A stretch of DNA of 64,000 nt from Pedobacter sp. L105. GTDB lineage: Bacteria > Bacteroidota > Bacteroidia > Sphingobacteriales > Sphingobacteriaceae. Each line of letters opens with the position of its first letter. Position 1 is the stretch's first letter. The stretch covers positions 310,001-374,000 of the forward strand of contig NZ_LMUP01000002.1 in assembly GCF_009765875.1 (NCBI RefSeq), in the 5' to 3' direction. Shown here piece after piece: positions 53,698-64,000 of the stretch. Made by a program: the position numbers and the translations under genes. The notes below the pieces were generated by a model that was not told where the DNA came from, made no database searches, and worked only from the letters and a program-made list of their open reading frames with translations.

Positions 53698-54324
53698 TTA
53701 ATTGACATTTTTACCTTCAGCTTGCTTATCACGCAGCTTTTTACCTTTAAGCGAGGAGATTAGTTTACCGTTATCATATACATCCTCCTGCTTACCGTAA
53801 TTTAACGTCCAGGTACCATTCTTTTTACCTGCCCTGAACAAGCCTTGCTCTTTGATCTTTCCGTCTTCATCAAAAAACTGAAAAGCCCCATGAGCTACCC
53901 CCTGCGAAAAGGTAATTACTTGTTTCAACTTGCCATCAGGATAGTTACTGAGCCATCTGCCCACACGCAGTCCGTTGTGAAAAATACCTGTCAGTTCAAT
54001 AAACCGCTCTCTTCCATTGATCTCCGTACTGTAATTTACATTGTTGTTGTCTGGTGTGATCCAGGCATAATAAACAAATTTACCCTCGGGCACCTGCAGT
54101 TTATCATCTCTAAATGAACCCGACGTGAGCAGTATGCCATCAAAATTGAATTTTTTAAAGGTATATAGTGAATCTCCCGTGAGCTTGCCATAAACAGCAT
54201 AGGTTGTTGCCAGTGTAGAATCTTTGGTGATCTGATCTTTATTGTCAAGCAAAATGGATTTAACCTGGCTATAAGAAGACAGGCCTGCTATCAATAAAAA
54301 AAAGCAGATGGTTATTCGTTTCAT
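53698..54324 (-). CDS. Exported YwqK/MORN-repeat-like protein
   Basis: 208 residues with a signal peptide (about 1-19, SSYS-QV). Repeats of the MORN/YwqK type (GxxxGxWxxYxxG) are seen: GLRVGRWLSNYPDGKL, GAFQFFDEDGKI and GKKNGTWTLNYGKQ. Such repeats are common in Bacteroidota surface or periplasmic proteins. Role unknown. It lies between trxB and the carboxyltransferase gene. Confidence 0.7.
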   Translation of the reverse strand: MKRITICFFLLIAGLSSYSQVKSILLDNKDQITKDSTLATTYAVYGKLTGDSLYTFKKFNFDGILLTSGSFRDDKLQVPEGKFVYYAWITPDNNNVNYSTEINGRERFIELTGIFHNGLRVGRWLSNYPDGKLKQVITFSQGVAHGAFQFFDEDGKIKEQGLFRAGKKNGTWTLNYGKQEDVYDNGKLISSLKGKKLRDKQAEGKNVN

Positions 54325-54344
54325 AGTAAGATCAAATTTAGTGA

Positions 54345-55973
54345 CTAGGTCTGTATAATTCCGACATTGAATTGTCTTTTTATTGGCGACTGATTAGCGG
54401 CTTCAATCCCCATAGAGATCACTTTACGGGTCTCCAGCGGATCGATAATCCCGTCTACCCATAATCGTGAAGCAGCGTAATATGGCGTAGTCTGACTATT
54501 GTAACGGTCGGTAGTTTCTTTCAGCATTGCGGCTTCTTTTTCAGGAGTGATCGTTTCTCCTTTAGATTTTAACGCTGCAGCCTGTATCTGCATTAAGGTG
54601 CTCGCGGCCTGCGCCCCGCCCATAACAGCTATTTTAGCACTTGGCCAGGCATAGATCAATCTTGGGTCATAGGCTTTACCACACATAGCGTAATTTCCTG
54701 CACCGTAAGAATTACCAATGATAATGGTAAACTTAGGTACCACTGAGTTGGCTACTGCATTCACCATCTTTGCCCCATCTTTGATAATGCCACCCTGTTC
54801 AGATCTGCTGCCCACCATAAAACCGGTTACATCCTGCAGAAATACCAGCGGAATCTTTTTCTGGTTACAGTTCATGATAAAACGTGCCGCCTTGTCGGCA
54901 CTATCAGAGTAGATCACCCCGCCAAACTGCATCTCTCCTTTTTTAGATTTCACTACTTTGCGCTGGTTGGCCACGACGCCTACCGCCCAGCCATCAATCC
55001 GGCCTAAGCCGCAGATGATGCTTTGACCATATTCCTTTTTATATTCTTCAAATGCCGAATCATCCAGTAAACGGTTTACGATCTCATGCATATCGTATTG
55101 TTTTTCCCTGTTTTCTGGAAGAATGCCATAGATCTCTTCGGGGTTGAGTTTGGGTAAAGCAGGTTTTTCACGGCTAAAGCCGGCCGACTGAGGTTCGCCC
55201 AGCATACTCATGATCTTTCGGATGCTATCCAGACAGGCCTGATCATTCGGGTGTTTGTAATCTGTCACACCTGATATTTCACAATGCGTAACAGCACCGC
55301 CGAGGGTTTCATTGTCTACCTCTTCCCCTATCGCAGATTTTACCAGATAAGAGCCCGCAAGAAATACCGAACCCGTACCTTCAACAATCATGGCTTCATC
55401 ACTCATAATTGGCAAATAAGCGCCTCCTGCTACACAGGAACCCATAATCGCAGAGATCTGGACAATTCCTTCCGCAGACATCAGGGCGTTGTTCCTGAAC
55501 ATCCTTCCAAAGTGTTCCTTATCCGGGAAAATTTCATCCTGCATCGGCAGATAAACACCTGCACTATCTACCAGATAGATCACCGGCAAACGGTTTTCCA
55601 TCGCAATTTCCTGTGCACGAAGGTTTTTCTTAGCCGTCATAGGAAACCAGGCACCCGCTTTAACCGTTGCATCATTGGCCACAACCATACACTGGCGGCC
55701 CGAAACATAACCGATCACGCAGACTACCCCTGCCGAAGGACATCCCCCCTGATCGGCATACAGATCTTCCGCAGCCAAAGCCCCCAACTCCAGAAATTCT
55801 GTGTTTTTATCAATCAGGTAGGCAATCCTTTCCCGGGCCAGCATTTTACCTTTTTCTTTTTGCTTAGCCGCACTTTTCTCCCCGCCACCTTTATATATTT
55901 TCTTTAGCCGGGTCTTTAACTCATACACCAGCTGCTTATTAATATCTTCGTTTTTATTAAATTCAATGTCCAT
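54345..55973 (-). CDS. Acyl-CoA carboxylase, carboxyltransferase (beta) subunit, MCC-like
   Basis: 542 residues. Biotin-dependent carboxyltransferase of the crotonase superfamily; its N- and C-terminal halves each carry one CoA/biotin pocket. Segments GRMFRNNALMSAEGIVQI and MGSCVAGGAYLPIMSDE point to the methylcrotonyl-CoA type rather than the shorter propionyl-CoA type. No biotin carboxylase or biotin carrier gene is adjacent, so its partner is elsewhere. It would act in leucine or related branched-chain catabolism; substrate is inference. Confidence 0.9.
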   Translation of the reverse strand: MDIEFNKNEDINKQLVYELKTRLKKIYKGGGEKSAAKQKEKGKMLARERIAYLIDKNTEFLELGALAAEDLYADQGGCPSAGVVCVIGYVSGRQCMVVANDATVKAGAWFPMTAKKNLRAQEIAMENRLPVIYLVDSAGVYLPMQDEIFPDKEHFGRMFRNNALMSAEGIVQISAIMGSCVAGGAYLPIMSDEAMIVEGTGSVFLAGSYLVKSAIGEEVDNETLGGAVTHCEISGVTDYKHPNDQACLDSIRKIMSMLGEPQSAGFSREKPALPKLNPEEIYGILPENREKQYDMHEIVNRLLDDSAFEEYKKEYGQSIICGLGRIDGWAVGVVANQRKVVKSKKGEMQFGGVIYSDSADKAARFIMNCNQKKIPLVFLQDVTGFMVGSRSEQGGIIKDGAKMVNAVANSVVPKFTIIIGNSYGAGNYAMCGKAYDPRLIYAWPSAKIAVMGGAQAASTLMQIQAAALKSKGETITPEKEAAMLKETTDRYNSQTTPYYAASRLWVDGIIDPLETRKVISMGIEAANQSPIKRQFNVGIIQT

Positions 55974-56083
55974 GCTGGCAAGATAAATTATTCCTTCAAA
56001 TTAAGGAAACACCGATACAAATATTATTGCGGAAAAACAGGCTTATTGTGAGTTATACACTAATGAAAGGCACATCTGCCAAA

Positions 56084-56662
56084 TCAGGTTTTGTCCCTGA
56101 ACCAAACATCATCCGGGGCCGACTGGAAGATTTTCATCTTTTCCAGCAGTACAAGGGGATCGTCTGAATCAATCACCAGTGCCCTGTTTTTTTCTTTCAG
56201 TAAACGGTGCTGCACCATCACGTCCATTTGCGCAAAAAGATGATCATAATATCCGCCAACATTTAATACGCCTATTGCTTTTTCATGTAAGCCCAGCTGA
56301 AGCCAGGTCAATACTTCAAAAAACTCTTCCAATGTGCCAAAACCACCGGGAAGAATGATAAATCCGTCGGCAAGATCGGCCATTTTCTGTTTACGCTCAT
56401 GCATATTCTCTGTAATGATCAGCTCTGTAACGGCTGTATGCCCCACTTCCATATCAAACAGGAATTGCGGAATTACACCCGTCACTTCTCCGCCACGTTT
56501 CAGCACTTCATCGGCTATAATTCCCATTACGCCTACACTGCCTCCGCCATAGATTAAACGGATATTTTGATCAACAAAAGCCTGCGCCAGATGCTCAATA
56601 GCAGTTCTTAAAAGAGGGTCGCCATTAAAGTTGGCTCCACAATACACACAAATAGATTTCAT
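56084..56662 (-). CDS. LOG family protein (TIGR00730, cytokinin riboside 5'-monophosphate phosphoribohydrolase-like)
   Basis: 192 residues of Rossmann-like fold. The family signature PGGFGTLEEFFEVLTW is at about 106-121, and the N-terminus MKSICVYCGANFNGDP is typical. Members cleave nucleoside monophosphates to base and ribose-5-phosphate. In non-plant-associated bacteria this is probably nucleotide housekeeping. guaB follows on the same strand upstream. Confidence 0.92.
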   Translation of the reverse strand: MKSICVYCGANFNGDPLLRTAIEHLAQAFVDQNIRLIYGGGSVGVMGIIADEVLKRGGEVTGVIPQFLFDMEVGHTAVTELIITENMHERKQKMADLADGFIILPGGFGTLEEFFEVLTWLQLGLHEKAIGVLNVGGYYDHLFAQMDVMVQHRLLKEKNRALVIDSDDPLVLLEKMKIFQSAPDDVWFRDKT

Positions 56663-56742
56663 AGAAAAATTAGGGTAAAAAAAAGATGATTTACATACCG
56701 CCCTGCAGTATGTAAATCATCTTAAATATAGTGAATTACGAG

Positions 56743-58281
<1,539 letters not shown>

Positions 58282-58318
58282 TAATTCACGGTATGACTGG
58301 CCTGTAATTGTTAGGAGC

Positions 58319-58438
58319 TTGTTTTACCAAATTATACATTAACTGTACCCTAAGTAAAGGGTAACTGAACCTATTTGGCCATATAGGTACAGTTACTGCG
58401 CTCTCAGGTCACTGTATAGGCTTACTTTGGTAAAACAA
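58319..58438. repeat. 120-bp two-fold symmetric repeat array
   Basis: Outer arms TTGTTTTACCAAA (58319-58331) and TTTGGTAAAACAA (58426-58438) are a perfect 13-bp inverted repeat. Inner arms TAACTGAACCTAT (58362-58374) and ATAGGTACAGTTA (58383-58395) match 12 of 13 bases. The inner and outer pairs share one centre, and each is separated by exactly 30 bases. The AACTGTACC motif recurs at 58341, in direct orientation 22 bases from the next copy. It looks like an operator array rather than a gene. Confidence 0.7.
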
Positions 58439-58629
58439 ATGTCGAATAAGTGCTAGCTAAGATATAACGACAACCCAACCAGTATCGCTTTTAAAAGTAA
58501 AAATGGTAATTAAAATAGAGGTCAATCTACCTAGCGGATTAAGGATTTATATAAGCAAGAAATTTAAATGAGGTTTATATTTTTCCTTTTAAAAAATTAG
58601 AATTAATATTGCTTTATACGCTCACGCTC

Positions 58630-60663
58630 ATGTATAAATTGTACCCCTTATTTTTAATCATCCTGTTATCAGGTATACTTAAATTATCAGCACAGTCCCT
58701 CCAATCACCAGATCCTAAAACTTTTAAATTCGGCAAGGTGACCCAGGAGGAATTTGACACCAAAGCTACTGGTGCAGATTCTTCTGCTGCTGCAATTAAA
58801 TTGTTTGATATTGGTACCGGGTATTTTGAAGTGAGCCACACTTCCGGCGCTTTAATTTACGCCTTTGAAAGACGCGTGAGATATAAAATACTCAGCAAAA
58901 ACGGCTATAATCTGGCTGATCTGGAGATATCGTTATACAATAACGACAAAGGATATGAGGAGAAGCTGTCCACGCTGACAGGCGCTACTTATAATCTCAG
59001 CGGCAGCAATATTATAGTCAGCAAAATGAATAGCGATGCTAAATTTTCCAGCCGCCGCGATAAGAATCATACTGTAAAAAAATTCACTCTTCCCAATGTA
59101 AAAGAAGGATCTATTATCGAATACAGCTACAAGACAGTATCAGATTTTATTTACCAGCTTGACGACTGGTATTTCCAGAGCCGTTATCCTTGTAAATATT
59201 CGTCTTTTACTATTACCATACCTCAATATTACAACTATAAAATATCTGCCGGTGGTTATATTAATATCCAGCAGGACAAACCTGCAGAGGTTTCACAATT
59301 GTTTTATATTCCTTCAGACCAAATGCATCCCGTTGCTTCAACAGTAAATGCACTTGCCTTAAAAACCCACTATTACGCACAAAATGTTCCGGCGATAAAG
59401 GATGAAAGTTACATTACTACTATCAGCGATTACATCAGCAGAATTGGCTTTGAATTAAATACGGTCCGGTTTCCAAACGCTGATCCTAAAGATTATAATT
59501 CTACCTGGCCAAAAATTATTGCCGAGATGATGGTACATGAGCATTTTGGAGGATTTATCAAAAACAACGGGTATGCGGATCAGCTGGTTAAGGGAATTTT
59601 ACAAGACGAAAAAGATCCTGATGCTCAAATGAACCTGATCTTTAACTACGTAAAAAACAATATCAAGTGGAACGGGACTTACAACGATTACACAGAAGTA
59701 AATGATCAGAAAACGGTGCTGGAAAAGAAATCCGGAAATTCAGCCGAAATCAATCTCATCCTTCTTAATTTGCTTACTACTGCAAGACTGGAAAGCTATC
59801 CTGTTTTACTGAGTACCAGGAATAACGGAACCCATCCCGGGTACCCGCTGTTATCAAAATTCAATACTTTGATTATCCAGGTAGAAATTGATGGTAAAAA
59901 ACATCTGCTGGATGCTACCGATAAAAACAATAGCAGTGACCTGCTCAGTTATCAGGACCTGAATCATAAGGGATTAAAATTAAACCTGAGTACAAATGAA
60001 GGCGAATGGATATTTCTGGAAACAAGTAAACCTAATATTAGCAGTACGCGGTACAACTTATTGCTCAATACAGAAAATAAGCTTACCGGGAGCCTGCTTC
60101 TTTCTGCGTCAAATTACAAGGGACTAAACAGGAGAAAAGCTTATCAGGAAGCAGCAAGCCAGGAAGAATTTATCAAAACTTATAAAAGTTCAAAAACCGG
60201 GCTCAACATCAGCAATTACAGCATCAGCAATTTAACCGAACCCATAGAACCGCTCATAGAAACTATGGATGTGGATATTGAAGACAATATAGAAGAGGCC
60301 GGGAAGCTGGTTTATTTTAACCCCCTGTTATTTCAACGAACTAAAGAAAATCCTTTCAATTTAGAGGAACGAAACTTTCCTGTAGATTTCGCATATCCTT
60401 TTGATGAAAATTATAGTCTGATTCTTGATTTTCCTGCGAATTACCAACTGGATAAATTACCCAAGAACGAAAAGTTTGTATTGCCGGATGCAGGGGGATC
60501 ATTTATGATCACCTATACCGCTGAAGGGAATAAAATTGCGATTATTAGTAAATTAAATATATCCAAACCCATATTTAGTGCTAACGAATATTATACTTTA
60601 AAAGAATTATACAAGAATATTGTACGCAAGCAGGGAGAACAAATTGTATTTAAAAAACCATAG
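58630..60663 (+). CDS. DUF3857/transglutaminase-like exported protein 1
   Basis: 677 residues from the ATG at 58630; the TTG at 58609 is less likely. Signal peptide (about 1-21, KLSA-QS). A DUF3857 domain (about 50-250, YDLADLEISLY-like, here NLADLEISLY) and a transglutaminase-like domain (about 300-440), then a C-terminal DUF region. The expected Cys is Ser371 (SGNSAE), and the His position is Thr (FNTLI), while the Asp in LLDATDKN is kept. It should not be an active protease or transglutaminase. Paralogue 2 follows after 150 bases. Confidence 0.82.
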   Translation: MYKLYPLFLIILLSGILKLSAQSLQSPDPKTFKFGKVTQEEFDTKATGADSSAAAIKLFDIGTGYFEVSHTSGALIYAFERRVRYKILSKNGYNLADLEISLYNNDKGYEEKLSTLTGATYNLSGSNIIVSKMNSDAKFSSRRDKNHTVKKFTLPNVKEGSIIEYSYKTVSDFIYQLDDWYFQSRYPCKYSSFTITIPQYYNYKISAGGYINIQQDKPAEVSQLFYIPSDQMHPVASTVNALALKTHYYAQNVPAIKDESYITTISDYISRIGFELNTVRFPNADPKDYNSTWPKIIAEMMVHEHFGGFIKNNGYADQLVKGILQDEKDPDAQMNLIFNYVKNNIKWNGTYNDYTEVNDQKTVLEKKSGNSAEINLILLNLLTTARLESYPVLLSTRNNGTHPGYPLLSKFNTLIIQVEIDGKKHLLDATDKNNSSDLLSYQDLNHKGLKLNLSTNEGEWIFLETSKPNISSTRYNLLLNTENKLTGSLLLSASNYKGLNRRKAYQEAASQEEFIKTYKSSKTGLNISNYSISNLTEPIEPLIETMDVDIEDNIEEAGKLVYFNPLLFQRTKENPFNLEERNFPVDFAYPFDENYSLILDFPANYQLDKLPKNEKFVLPDAGGSFMITYTAEGNKIAIISKLNISKPIFSANEYYTLKELYKNIVRKQGEQIVFKKP

Positions 60664-60813
60664 GTTTAAACATTTAATCATTAGCTACCTTCCTTAATCA
60701 CCGTAACCATTAATTACATTAAAAGATATAATTATTTATTTCACTTAAATAGGGTTAAATATTTTTTATTAATTAAATTTAATATTACTATTGCATTTAC
60801 AAAATGCTCCCCG

Positions 60814-62841
60814 ATGTATAAATTATTAAAATTAAGTTTAATAATCCTTTTCTCAGGATTAATTAAAGTAGATGCGCAAACTCCGCAGACTGCACCCCCT
60901 GCCCACAAATTCGGAAAAATAACTCCTCAGGAATTCGAAACTAAAGGTTTTGGACAGGATTCTGCAGCTGCTGCAGTAAAGATATTCGATATTGGAGAAG
61001 GTTCTTTTGATATCAGTACCAGTACAGGCGGTTTCGTTTATGTATTTTCAAGACATGTACGTTATAAAATCATCAACAAAAACGGATATGACCTTGCCGA
61101 TCTGGAAATTCAGCTTTATCATGGCAACAAAGGGTCGGAAGAAAAGCTTAGTGCAATACACGCAGCCACTTATAACCTCAATGACAATAAAATTGAGGTG
61201 AGTAAAATGGCTACGGATGCAAAATTCACCAGTCAGCTGGATAAAAATATTATCATTAAAAAATTTACCCTCCCCAATGTAAAAGAAGGATCGATCATTG
61301 AATATGAATATACTACAACCTCCGATTTTACCTTTAAGCTGGATGACTGGTATTTCCAGAGTTCATATCCATGTAAGTATTCCTCTTATACCATTAAAAT
61401 CCCCGAATATTTTCAATATAAGCGTGCGTTGGGTGGTTATATTTATGTTCATCAAAACCCCTCTGTACCGGTTACCCAAAACTATTACTTTACAGGCACA
61501 AACAATTCCAAGCCAGAAACGGTAACCTCCACCTCTACTGAAACACAATATTTCGCGGAAAATATTCCTGCGATAAAAAGCGAAAATTATATTACTACAC
61601 TTCAGGATTATATCAGTAAAATAGGCTTTGAGTTAACCTCTACCAGCTTTCCCGGTTCTTCTTATAAAGATTATAGCTCCAGCTGGCCTAAAATCGTAAA
61701 TGAAATGATGAATGAGGAGAAATTTGGCCAGTTCATCAAACATGATAATTATTCAAAAGGACTTTCCAGCACAATTGTGAAAACTGAGAAAGACCCCGAA
61801 CTGCAAACAAACCTAATCTTCGATTACATTAAAAACAATATTAAATGGAATGGAAAATATAGTTATTATACTACTGAAACAAATCAAAGGACTGTTCTGG
61901 ACAAAAAATCAGGTAACTCTGCAGATATTAACCTGAGCCTGTTCTTGCTTTTAAAGGCCGCAGGGATCAACTGTTATCCTGTTTTATTGAGCACCAGAGC
62001 AAATGGTGCGCACCCTGGTTATCCATTAGAAACAAAATTTAACAATGTTATTGTTCAGGTAGAAATTGGAGATAAAAAGTTGTTACTGGATGCCACTGAC
62101 AAGAACCATGTTTGTGACCTGATCAGCTATCAGAATTTAAACCATCAGGGCTTAAGAATAGATCTGAATATGATGGATGCGGAATGGATACCGATAGAAA
62201 ATATCAATCTGAGCAGAACAAATGTAATGTACATGCTCACCTTAAAAACTGACAATACCCTTACTGGGAGCCTTGCCATTTCGTCAGATAATTATGATGG
62301 TTTACAACGGAGAACTGCTTACCAGTCGGCGGCAAGTGAAGCTGAATTTCTGAAGACCTATAAAAGTAATAAAACCGGTTTAGAAATTAGTAATTATAAA
62401 ATTTCCAACCTGGACCATCCAGATCTGCCATTGATGGAAACAATGGATATTACGATTGAAGATAATGTTGAAGACGCAGGAAACCTTGCTTACCTGATGC
62501 CGATGTTATTCGAACGCACCAAAGAAAATCCATTCAGTTTAGAAGAGCGAAATTTCCCTGTAGATTTTGCCCACCCTTTTGAAGAAAATTTCAGATTAAC
62601 CATTGATTTCCCTGCAACTTATCAGCTGGATAAATTACCTAAAAATGAAAAGTTTGTTTTGCCAAAGGACGCAGGTTCATTTTCAATCATCTACGTAGTT
62701 GAAGGAAATAAAATAGCTATCAGAAGTAAGATCAATATATTAAAACCCATTTTCAGCGCTGATGAATATTATACTTTAAAAGAATTGTATAAAAACATTA
62801 TTCGCAAGCAGGCTGAACAAATTGTATTTAAGAAGTCATGA
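60814..62841 (+). CDS. DUF3857/transglutaminase-like exported protein 2
   Basis: 675 residues, closely similar to the preceding gene along the full length, with the same signal peptide type (ending KVDA-QT). Shared segments include YPCKYSSY, KENPFSLEERNFPVDFAHPF and NYQLDKLPKNEKFVLP-like text. The catalytic Cys is Ser369 (SGNSAD) and the His is Asn (FNNVI), so this copy too is a predicted pseudo-enzyme. Its upstream sequence is also similar to that of copy 1, so the duplication included the leader. The stop overlaps the third gene (ATGA). Confidence 0.82.
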   Translation: MYKLLKLSLIILFSGLIKVDAQTPQTAPPAHKFGKITPQEFETKGFGQDSAAAAVKIFDIGEGSFDISTSTGGFVYVFSRHVRYKIINKNGYDLADLEIQLYHGNKGSEEKLSAIHAATYNLNDNKIEVSKMATDAKFTSQLDKNIIIKKFTLPNVKEGSIIEYEYTTTSDFTFKLDDWYFQSSYPCKYSSYTIKIPEYFQYKRALGGYIYVHQNPSVPVTQNYYFTGTNNSKPETVTSTSTETQYFAENIPAIKSENYITTLQDYISKIGFELTSTSFPGSSYKDYSSSWPKIVNEMMNEEKFGQFIKHDNYSKGLSSTIVKTEKDPELQTNLIFDYIKNNIKWNGKYSYYTTETNQRTVLDKKSGNSADINLSLFLLLKAAGINCYPVLLSTRANGAHPGYPLETKFNNVIVQVEIGDKKLLLDATDKNHVCDLISYQNLNHQGLRIDLNMMDAEWIPIENINLSRTNVMYMLTLKTDNTLTGSLAISSDNYDGLQRRTAYQSAASEAEFLKTYKSNKTGLEISNYKISNLDHPDLPLMETMDITIEDNVEDAGNLAYLMPMLFERTKENPFSLEERNFPVDFAHPFEENFRLTIDFPATYQLDKLPKNEKFVLPKDAGSFSIIYVVEGNKIAIRSKINILKPIFSADEYYTLKELYKNIIRKQAEQIVFKKS

Positions 62842-64000
62842 AAATAAACATCTATTTGTTCACTATCTTATTAAGTTATGCAGGTGTGGCAAAATCACAG
62901 GAGAGTTATGATGTCACTAAAATTCCTGCAGAACTAATAAAGAACTCAACAGTTGTTGTGCGTAACGAGGAGCAAAACCTGGTTGTTAAAAGTTTAAGCA
63001 ACGCTACATTGAGTTATAAAACAGCCATTACCATTTTAAGCAAAAATGGCGACGGTGCTGCTCAGATGTCTGAATATTATGACAAGTTTTCTTCTGTCTA
63101 CAACCTGAAGGCAACGATGTATAATGCCCAGGGCGTTAAAATAAAATCTTACAAAAGCGCCGACTTTAAAGATGAAAGTTTAACTGCTGATGGAACAATG
63201 TATGACGATGACAGAATGAAAAAACTGGAATTTCTAAACACCAATTATCCTTATACCATTGAATATAGTTATGAAAAGGATTTTAATGGTTACATCTATT
63301 TCCCTACCTGGAGCCCGCTGGATGAATTTGGCTGTTCGGTAGAAAAATCGAGTTATACATTGCAAAGTCCGCCGGAGATTAAATTCAACTTCTTAAAAAG
63401 CGCTGGTATTAAAACCGATTCTGCTGTAGTCAATAATAAAGTAATCTATAAATGGTCATGCCAGAATCTTGCTGCTATTGAATATGAACCAATGGCGACC
63501 GGATTGGCTGAAATCACACCATGGGTAAAGACCTCTCCCAATCAGTTTGAATATGATAATTCAATAGGAAAGGTAGATAACTGGAAAAATTTGGGATCCT
63601 GGATGTATGCACTGAGCTCACAGGTCCAGACACTTCCTGAAAGTACCAAAGCAACAGTAAAAACCCTGATTGCCAACGCGAAAACGGATAAGGAAAAAAT
63701 TGATATTCTTTATAGGTATTTACAGTCCAATACCAGATACGTAAGTGTTCAACTGGGCATAGGCGGCTTTAAGCCAATAGACGCATCAAAAGTTGCTACG
63801 GTGAATTATGGTGATTGCAAGGCATTGTCTAACTATATGAAGACATTGTTATCAGAAGCTGGTATCCAATCAAACCTCGTTATACTGGGCTCTGGTATGC
63901 CATCACTGAATCCCAAATATTCGAGTTTCGGACAAACGAACCATATGATCTTATGTGTGCCCGCCGCTAAGGATACCACCTGGCTGGAATGTACCAGTCA
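62838..64000 (+). CDS. DUF3857/transglutaminase-like protein 3 (3' truncated by window)
   Basis: First 387 residues or so of a third family member, reading to the end of the window. Signal peptide (about 1-20, AKS-QE). A DUF3857 domain (about 45-235) is followed by a transglutaminase-like core with Cys327 in YGDCKALS and His in TNHMILCV; the third position is Glu in WLECTS. Unlike copies 1 and 2 the Cys and His are present, so it may be catalytically active. The start overlaps the stop of copy 2 by four bases. Confidence 0.82.
   Translation, partial: MKINIYLFTILLSYAGVAKSQESYDVTKIPAELIKNSTVVVRNEEQNLVVKSLSNATLSYKTAITILSKNGDGAAQMSEYYDKFSSVYNLKATMYNAQGVKIKSYKSADFKDESLTADGTMYDDDRMKKLEFLNTNYPYTIEYSYEKDFNGYIYFPTWSPLDEFGCSVEKSSYTLQSPPEIKFNFLKSAGIKTDSAVVNNKVIYKWSCQNLAAIEYEPMATGLAEITPWVKTSPNQFEYDNSIGKVDNWKNLGSWMYALSSQVQTLPESTKATVKTLIANAKTDKEKIDILYRYLQSNTRYVSVQLGIGGFKPIDASKVATVNYGDCKALSNYMKTLLSEAGIQSNLVILGSGMPSLNPKYSSFGQTNHMILCVPAAKDTTWLECTS

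Noticed and set aside
55284..55907. 207-codon ORF antisense to the carboxyltransferase gene
   Set aside because: Codon content mirrors the conserved coding strand; the carboxyltransferase is unambiguous.
58319..58438. MITE (miniature inverted-repeat element) reading of the 120-bp array
   Set aside because: Terminal inverted repeats exist but I see no target-site duplication, and the inner repeats with helical spacing look more like an operator; left open until copy number is known.

Overview
The window looks like the chromosome of a Sphingobacteriaceae-type Bacteroidota, close to Pedobacter. The reasons are SusC/SusD outer-membrane pairs with FecI/FecR-type sigma regulation, Bacteroidota promoter words (TAnnTTTG with an upstream TTTG), many glycosidases with AQ-type signal-peptide ends, DUF3857 proteins and a moderately AT-rich base composition. 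I saw no rRNA, tRNA, CRISPR array, insertion sequence or prophage. Genus-level placement is inference from gene content.

Layout. 1-3064: oxidative pentose-phosphate operon gnd (5' cut by the window)-zwf-pgl, closed by a strong terminator. 3244-8707: a tightly packed seven-gene operon that joins a type III polyketide synthase to a flavoprotein, a methyltransferase, a FabZ-like dehydratase, a KAS, an ACP and a phosphopantetheinyl transferase; it probably makes a methylated/oxidised phenolic lipid or pyrone. 8670-11621: polyphosphate operon ppk-ppx. 11724-15884: a Lys/Ala-rich H1-like protein, YajQ, a GNAT acetyltransferase, a GH43 glycosidase and a conserved unknown. 15946-21942: a double-NBD peptide-type ABC ATPase, RNase R, an exported carboxypeptidase-regulatory-domain protein and a polyprenyl synthase. 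21955-28261: an unusual PAS-HisKA-REC protein without an ATPase domain, an XRE regulator, L27 (with a long tail) and L21, a DAACS symporter, an ECF sigma factor with a four-helix membrane protein, and a lipoprotein.

28400-52296 is one polysaccharide utilisation locus on the minus strand. An eight-gene operon (GH29, GH92, GH2, NagB-PIG-L fusion, FucP-like transporter, GH125, GH3, GH20) lies downstream of susC-susD, FecR and an ECF sigma. The enzyme set fits stepwise removal of fucose, alpha-mannose, the core beta-mannose and GlcNAc from N-glycans or mannoproteins, with uptake and GlcN-6-P deamination. A plus-strand sialidase-fold gene is wedged between fecR and its presumed sigma gene. It carries a mirror image of the fecR upstream motif.

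52625-58215: trxB, a YwqK/MORN-like protein, an MCC-like carboxyltransferase, a LOG-family protein and guaB. 58216-58629 is a gene-free stretch holding a 120-bp two-fold symmetric repeat array. 58630-64000: three DUF3857/transglutaminase-like exported proteins in a row. The first two lack the catalytic Cys and His, and the third (cut by the window end) keeps them.

The most unusual items are the type III PKS/FAS-II operon, the mirror-image promoter-like motifs and split sigma/anti-sigma pair in the PUL, the symmetric array next to guaB, the direct-repeat operator before GH29, the ATPase-less histidine-kinase-like protein, and the tailed L27.
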